A stretch of 64,000 bases of DNA, taken from the NCBI RefSeq assembly GCF_035917275.1, contig NZ_CP108508.1:2294001-2358000 (forward strand). The letters are read 5' to 3'. The notes below the pieces were generated by a model. That model searched no databases. It was not told where the DNA came from and was given only the letters and a program-made list of their open reading frames with translations. Positions within the stretch are counted from its first letter, which is position 1; every line of letters starts with the position of its first letter. This document shows, in pieces, positions 60,596 through 64,000 of this stretch. Position numbers and translations under genes: made by a program. The stretch is from Streptomyces sp. NBC_01237. Its GTDB lineage: Bacteria; Actinomycetota; Actinomycetes; Streptomycetales; Streptomycetaceae.

Positions 60596-61117
60596 ATGGA
60601 CGAGACGGAATTCTGGGAGATCATCGACAGCACCCGCGAGGCCGCCGAGGGCGACCCCGAGGACCACGCCGACCTGCTCGTCGAACGGCTGGTGCAGCTC
60701 GATCCCGATTCCGTGCTGGACTTCGCCAGGCACTTCGAGGCCCGCTACAACCGCGCGTACCGCTGGGATCTGTGGGGCGCCGCCTCGGTGCTCCTCGGCG
60801 GGGCGAGCGACGACGCGTTCGACTACTTCCGCTGCTGGCTGATCGGCCAGGGCCGGGAGGTCTTCGAGGGGGCCGTGCACGATCCGGACAGCCTCGCCGA
60901 ACTCCTCGACGACTTCGACGAGGATCTCGACGGGGACGCCGAGGACCTGGGCTACGCCGCGGACGAGGCGTACGAACAGCTCACCGGAGTGGTCGCCCCG
61001 GACCTGGGACTTCCGCCCCAGGCCACGGATCCCGAGGGCACCCCGGTGGACTTCGAGGACGAGGCGGCCCTGGCGGCACGCTTCCCGATGCTGTGGGACC
61101 GCTTCGGCGCCGCCTGA
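60596..61117 (+). CDS. DUF4240-domain protein
   Basis: This 173-aa acidic protein matches DUF4240: DETEFWEIIDSTREAAEGD at the start, RWDLWGAASVLLGGASDDAFDYFRCWLIGQGREVFEGAVHDPDSL in the middle, and YAADEAYEQLTG. The family occurs widely in Streptomyces and often near antitoxin-like or immunity-like genes, but its role is unknown. ATG 60596 has a GTG three bases upstream that could also start translation; neither has a strong ribosome site. Cytoplasmic, with no membrane segment. Confidence 0.85.
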   Translation: MDETEFWEIIDSTREAAEGDPEDHADLLVERLVQLDPDSVLDFARHFEARYNRAYRWDLWGAASVLLGGASDDAFDYFRCWLIGQGREVFEGAVHDPDSLAELLDDFDEDLDGDAEDLGYAADEAYEQLTGVVAPDLGLPPQATDPEGTPVDFEDEAALAARFPMLWDRFGAA

Positions 61118-61149
61118 GCCGCCTGCCGCATCCGGCCGGGACTTCTTAA

Positions 61150-61183
<34 letters not shown>

Positions 61184-61197
61184 AAGGGAGTTTCTTC

Positions 61198-61968
61198 TCA
61201 GAAGTGGGTTCCGCCGTCGATACGGATCTCCGTACCGGTGATGAACGCCCCGTCCTCGGAACCGAGCATCGCGACGACGCCCGCCACGGTGTCCGGGCTG
61301 GCGAATCCCTCTCCGAGGGCCGGGGAGAGCTTCATGAAGAGCGACATGTCCGCGTCGGCGGGCAGCCCCGGGCCGTTGCCGCTCGTCATGTCGGAGGAGA
61401 TCGAGCCCGGCGCGACGGCGACGAACCGCACCCCCTGCTTGCTGTACTCGCTCGCCAGGGCGTGGGTCATCGACTGGATGCCGCCCTTGCTCGCGGCGTA
61501 GGCCGCCATGTACGGGTGCGCGAAGCTCGCCGAGGTGGACGAGAAGTTCACGACGACCGGCCCGTCGCCCGCCAGCAGGGCCGGTATCGCCTCGCGGACC
61601 ATCAGGAACGTGCCGGTGAGGTTGACCGCGATGATCCTGTTGAAGAACTCCAGCGTGGTCTTGTGCGTGTGCTCGGAGCGCAGGATGCCGGCCGCGTTCA
61701 CCAGGACGTCGAGACCGCCGAGCGTGTCGACCGCCGAGGCCACACCGGCGCGTACCGCCGCCTCGTCGGAGATGTCCAGGGTCATGGTGGTGAGGCGGTC
61801 CGCGGTGCCGTCTGCCACGGCCGTGTCGTACGTGCCCTGGAGTCCCGTCTCGCTGACGTCGGCGGCGGCGACGCGGCCGCCCTCGGCCAGGATGCGGTGG
61901 ACGGTGGCCCGGCCGATGCCCGAGCCGCCGCCGGTGATGAGGGCGCGACGGCCTTCGTAGCGGTTCAT
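61198..61968 (-). CDS. Short-chain dehydrogenase/reductase
   Basis: This 256-aa classical SDR oxidises or reduces an alcohol/ketone with NAD(P). Motifs: cofactor TGGGSGIG near residue 13, DVLVNAAGI, NFSSTSASFAHPYMAAYAASKGG (catalytic Ser, Tyr, Lys) and APGSISSDM. The C-terminal GTEIRIDGGTHF is typical of the FabG-like group. ATG 61968 is chosen where the Rossmann fold begins. It is divergent from a TetR regulator with operator-like repeats in between, so it is the probable target of that regulator. Confidence 0.93.
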   Translation of the reverse strand: MNRYEGRRALITGGGSGIGRATVHRILAEGGRVAAADVSETGLQGTYDTAVADGTADRLTTMTLDISDEAAVRAGVASAVDTLGGLDVLVNAAGILRSEHTHKTTLEFFNRIIAVNLTGTFLMVREAIPALLAGDGPVVVNFSSTSASFAHPYMAAYAASKGGIQSMTHALASEYSKQGVRFVAVAPGSISSDMTSGNGPGLPADADMSLFMKLSPALGEGFASPDTVAGVVAMLGSEDGAFITGTEIRIDGGTHF

Positions 61969-62034
61969 GTGATGTCTCCCGATTCCGGATCGATCCGTCG
62001 GTGGGTCCCCGCCGGATGCTCCGATGAACGTCCC

Positions 62035-62099
62035 GGTGGATATCCGGGTGGATATCCCGATGCGTGTCCACCGTACGTCTAGGTGGCACGTTTTGCCAC
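62035..62099. promoter_or_regulatory. Operator-like repeats in the SDR/TetR gap
   Basis: GGTGGATATCC occurs at 62035-62045 and 62047-62057, each containing the 8-bp palindrome GGATATCC. A separate inverted repeat GTGGCA-N5-TGCCAC spans 62083-62099 (TGCCAC at 62094-62099). Both lie between divergent SDR and TetR genes and are candidate sites for the TetR protein. Confidence 0.5.
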
Positions 62100-62160
62100 A
62101 ACGGCATTTCGCGCATCTTTGTTCCGTCCGCACGGTTGCCGCCGGGGTAATCTGCTGGGA

Positions 62161-62790
62161 ATGAGTCCTCAGCAGCCGTCCCTCACCGAACGCCGCAAGG
62201 CCGCGACCCAGCTGGACATCGCACGGGCGGCCGCGGCGCTCTTCACCGAGCGCGGGCCCGACGGCACCACGGCCGAGGACATCGCCCACCGGGCGGGCGT
62301 GGCGCTGCGCACCTTCTACCGGTACTTCCGCTCCAAGCAGGACGCGGTGGGGCCGCTGCTGTCCGGTGGCGGAGAGCGCTGGCGGGCTCTGCTCGAAGCG
62401 GCGGAGCCCGGTTCCCCGTTCGCCGAGGTCCTGGAGCGCGCCGTCACCGACGCGCTGGCCGCGCCGGACGCGTCGGCCGTCGAGCAGCTCACCTGGACAC
62501 GCGGCCTGCTCCGGGCGGCCGACGGCGATCCGGCGCTGCGAGCCGTCTGGTACCGGGTCAATCAGGATTCCGAGGAGCGGCTGCTTCCGGTGCTGGCCCG
62601 GCTGGCGGGCCGGGGCGCGGACCCGCTGGAGGTACGGCTCGCCGCCGCGGCCGCCACGGCCGCGGTACGGGTGGCGCTCGAAGCGTGGGCCCGGACCGAC
62701 GCACCGGCGACCGGCCCCGGCTCGCCCGCCGCGCTCGCGGTGCGCTGCCTGCATGAACTCATGGGCGGAACACGGCTGTTCAAGGGGTGA
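62161..62790 (+). CDS. TetR-family transcriptional regulator
   Basis: This 209-aa protein has the TetR helix-turn-helix (LDIARAAAALFTERGPDGTTAEDIAHRAGVALRTFYRYFRSKQDAV, about residues 18-62) and a helical C-terminal ligand domain of the type seen in mycofactocin- and drug-responsive regulators. ATG 62161 has no ribosome site, but TAATCT lies 7 nt upstream, so the transcript may be leaderless. It is divergent from the SDR gene, and likely represses it. Its 3' end overlaps the GNAT gene by 11 bp (convergent). Confidence 0.92.
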   Translation: MSPQQPSLTERRKAATQLDIARAAAALFTERGPDGTTAEDIAHRAGVALRTFYRYFRSKQDAVGPLLSGGGERWRALLEAAEPGSPFAEVLERAVTDALAAPDASAVEQLTWTRGLLRAADGDPALRAVWYRVNQDSEERLLPVLARLAGRGADPLEVRLAAAAATAAVRVALEAWARTDAPATGPGSPAALAVRCLHELMGGTRLFKG

Positions 62791-63322
62791 GCGAGCGCCC
62801 CATCAGGATGTCGTCGACGTAGCGACCGTTCAGGAAGAACTCCCCGCTCAGCACGCCCTCCACGACGAAGCCCTCCGACGCGTACAGGGCGCGGGCGGGG
62901 GCGTTGTGCCCGAGCACGCGCAGCGTGATCCGGTTGGCGCCCTGGCGCCGCGCCTCGGCGAACGCGGCCCGCAGCAGGGCCCGTGCGACGCCGTTGCCGC
63001 GTGCCCAGTCGGCGACGGCGAGGCCCTGTATCTGCCGTACGTGCGCGTTGCAGACCAGCGGGGTCGGCGGAACGAGCCGGATGTACCCGGCGATACGAAG
63101 CCCCTCGGAATCGTCCGCCGCCCCCGGCTCCGCCCCCGCCTTCGCCTCCGCCACGAGAAAGTCCTCGGGCCGGTGCCGCTCGTCGTAGAAGGAGTCGTAC
63201 GGCGGCTGCGCCCGCGGCTGCACGGCGTGCAGCGTCGACCAGGTGGCCCGGTCGAGCTCCCCCAGCTCGTCGTTGTCGGCGAGCAGGGCGTGACGGACGG
63301 GGAGGAGGGAGAGCGAGGCCAT
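62780..63322 (-). CDS. GNAT-family N-acetyltransferase
   Basis: This 180-aa enzyme transfers an acetyl group from acetyl-CoA to an unknown amine. The CoA-binding motif is VADWARGNGVARALLRAAFAEARRQGA, followed by ITLRVLGHNAPARALYASEGFVVEGVLSGEFFLNGRYVDDILMGR, the typical C-terminal half of RimI/RimJ-like members. ATG 63322 is chosen because the family fold begins soon after; the longer ORF has no support. It is divergent from the epimerase gene. Confidence 0.88.
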   Translation of the reverse strand: MASLSLLPVRHALLADNDELGELDRATWSTLHAVQPRAQPPYDSFYDERHRPEDFLVAEAKAGAEPGAADDSEGLRIAGYIRLVPPTPLVCNAHVRQIQGLAVADWARGNGVARALLRAAFAEARRQGANRITLRVLGHNAPARALYASEGFVVEGVLSGEFFLNGRYVDDILMGRSLTP

Positions 63323-63376
63323 GCCATCACTGTGCCACGCAGCGATTTCGTGGGACTCATGGGGCAGGATGGGGCC

Positions 63377-64000
63377 ATGCTGCGCTCCCGTATCGCCGTC
63401 AGCGGATCGACCGGACTCATCGGAGCGGCGCTGGTGCGCTCGCTGCGGGCCGACGGGCACGAGGTGGCCCGCCTGGTGCGGCGGCGGGCCGCCGCCGGCG
63501 ACGAGGTGGAGTGGGATCCCCACCGGGGCTACGTCGATGTGGCGGGCCTGGTCGGCTGCGACGCCGTGGTCCACCTCGCCGGTGCCGGGGTCGGCGACCA
63601 CCGCTGGACCGAGGCGTACAAGCGCGAGATCCGCGACAGCCGGGTGCTGGGAACGGCCGCGATCGCCGAGGCCGTGGCCTCGCTCGACACTCCGCCCGAG
63701 ATCCTGCTGTCCGGGTCCGCCATCGGCTTCTACGGCGACACCGGGGACCGCGCGGTGGACGAGAGCGCGCCGCCCGGCGACGGTTTCCTGCCGTCCGTGT
63801 GCGAGGAGTGGGAGGCGGCCACCGCCGCCGCCGAGGAGGCGGGCGTACGGACGGTGCACGCGCGCACCGGACTGGTGGTCGCCCGCCGGGGCGGGGCCTG
63901 GGGCAGGCTCTTCCCGCTGTTCAAGGCCGGGCTGGGCGGGCGGATGGGCAACGGCCGCCAGTACTGGAGCTTCATCGCGCTGCACGACCATGTCGCGGCC
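63377..64000 (+). CDS. NAD-dependent epimerase, TIGR01777/SDR39U1 type (partial)
   Basis: The first 208 residues are present; the gene runs past the window edge. Motifs of the atypical SDR family TIGR01777: VSGSTGLIGAALVRSL at the cofactor site, VVHLAGAGVGDHRWTEAYKREIRDSRVLGT, SGSAIGFYGDTGDRAVDE and RTGLVVARRGGAWGRLFPLFKAGLGGRMGNGRQYWSFI. The substrate is unknown. ATG 63377 follows CAGGAT by 6 nt, a leaderless-type arrangement. It reads away from the GNAT gene. Confidence 0.92.
   Translation, partial: MLRSRIAVSGSTGLIGAALVRSLRADGHEVARLVRRRAAAGDEVEWDPHRGYVDVAGLVGCDAVVHLAGAGVGDHRWTEAYKREIRDSRVLGTAAIAEAVASLDTPPEILLSGSAIGFYGDTGDRAVDESAPPGDGFLPSVCEEWEAATAAAEEAGVRTVHARTGLVVARRGGAWGRLFPLFKAGLGGRMGNGRQYWSFIALHDHVAA

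Noticed and set aside
62084..62099. Sigma-54 promoter (TGGCACG...TTGC)
   Set aside because: The GG to GC distance is 10 bp rather than 12, and streptomycetes are not known to use sigma-54. An inverted repeat explains it better.

Overview
This 64 kb window is chromosomal core sequence of a Streptomyces-type actinomycete. The evidence is the very high G+C with GC-rich third codon positions, many GTG starts (plus TTG and probably CTG), the actinobacterial respiratory layout (di-haem qcrC, N-terminally extended Rieske protein, ctaE-qcrCAB and ctaCDF), a SAM-IV riboswitch, a homodimeric AceE pyruvate dehydrogenase next to lpd and a two-lipoyl E2, and a PspA-PspAA pair. I see no rRNA, tRNA, insertion sequence, prophage, CRISPR array or plasmid-like gene.

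Layout. 0-9.4 kb: metallophosphoesterase, acyl-CoA synthetase, a ~31-bp tandem repeat array, GT4 glycosyltransferase, DUF2029-type membrane mannosyltransferase, a lipoprotein with an HExxH motif, and two paralogous secreted NlpC/P60 cell-wall hydrolases; the second follows a compact element resembling a c-di-AMP (ydaO) riboswitch. 9.6-12.6 kb: NYN-domain protein, zinc-ribbon protein, rhomboid protease and an Lrp-type ligand-binding domain protein, closed by a perfect 60-bp palindrome. 12.6-15.5 kb: a cysteine desulfurase-like enzyme with a SAM-IV leader and a candidate six-residue leader peptide, then trpD. 15.5-24.9 kb: the cytochrome bcc-aa3 supercomplex in two minus-strand operons, split by a receiver-like protein and an L,D-transpeptidase lipoprotein.

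25-32.6 kb: an IscS-TusA fusion, PfkB sugar/nucleoside kinase, a tiny unknown ORF, a membrane-anchored unknown protein, ErpA, NadA, and a gene broken by a frameshift at a CCGC tetranucleotide repeat. 32.7-41 kb: RND exporter, LuxR-type two-component pair, PspA/PspAA, a DUF3043 membrane protein and a coupled methyltransferase. 41-50.3 kb: HtrA-like protease, cobalamin genes (cobU fusion, cobT, cobS) interleaved with an MprF/LysX-like protein, a rhomboid-like protein and a polytopic membrane protein, then a GH114 lipoprotein. 50.6-59.5 kb: leucyl aminopeptidase, then lpd, E2, a GntR/FCD regulator and aceE, which together look like the pyruvate dehydrogenase locus. 59.5-64 kb: WYL regulator, DUF4240 protein, a divergent SDR/TetR pair, a GNAT acetyltransferase and a partial NAD-dependent epimerase.

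Themes: aerobic energy metabolism (bcc-aa3, PDH), Fe-S and sulfur handling (ErpA, IscS-TusA, SAM-regulated desulfurase, NadA), envelope remodelling and stress (P60, L,D-transpeptidase, RND, PspA, HtrA, rhomboid) and cobalamin assembly. Nothing is clearly a new multi-gene system. The most interesting unexplained signals are regulatory or structural: the SAM-IV/leader-peptide/hairpin arrangement, the compact riboswitch-like P60 leader, a 21-bp palindrome across the ctaE start codon, the phased 31-bp hairpin repeats, and several unusually long perfect palindromes at convergent gene ends.
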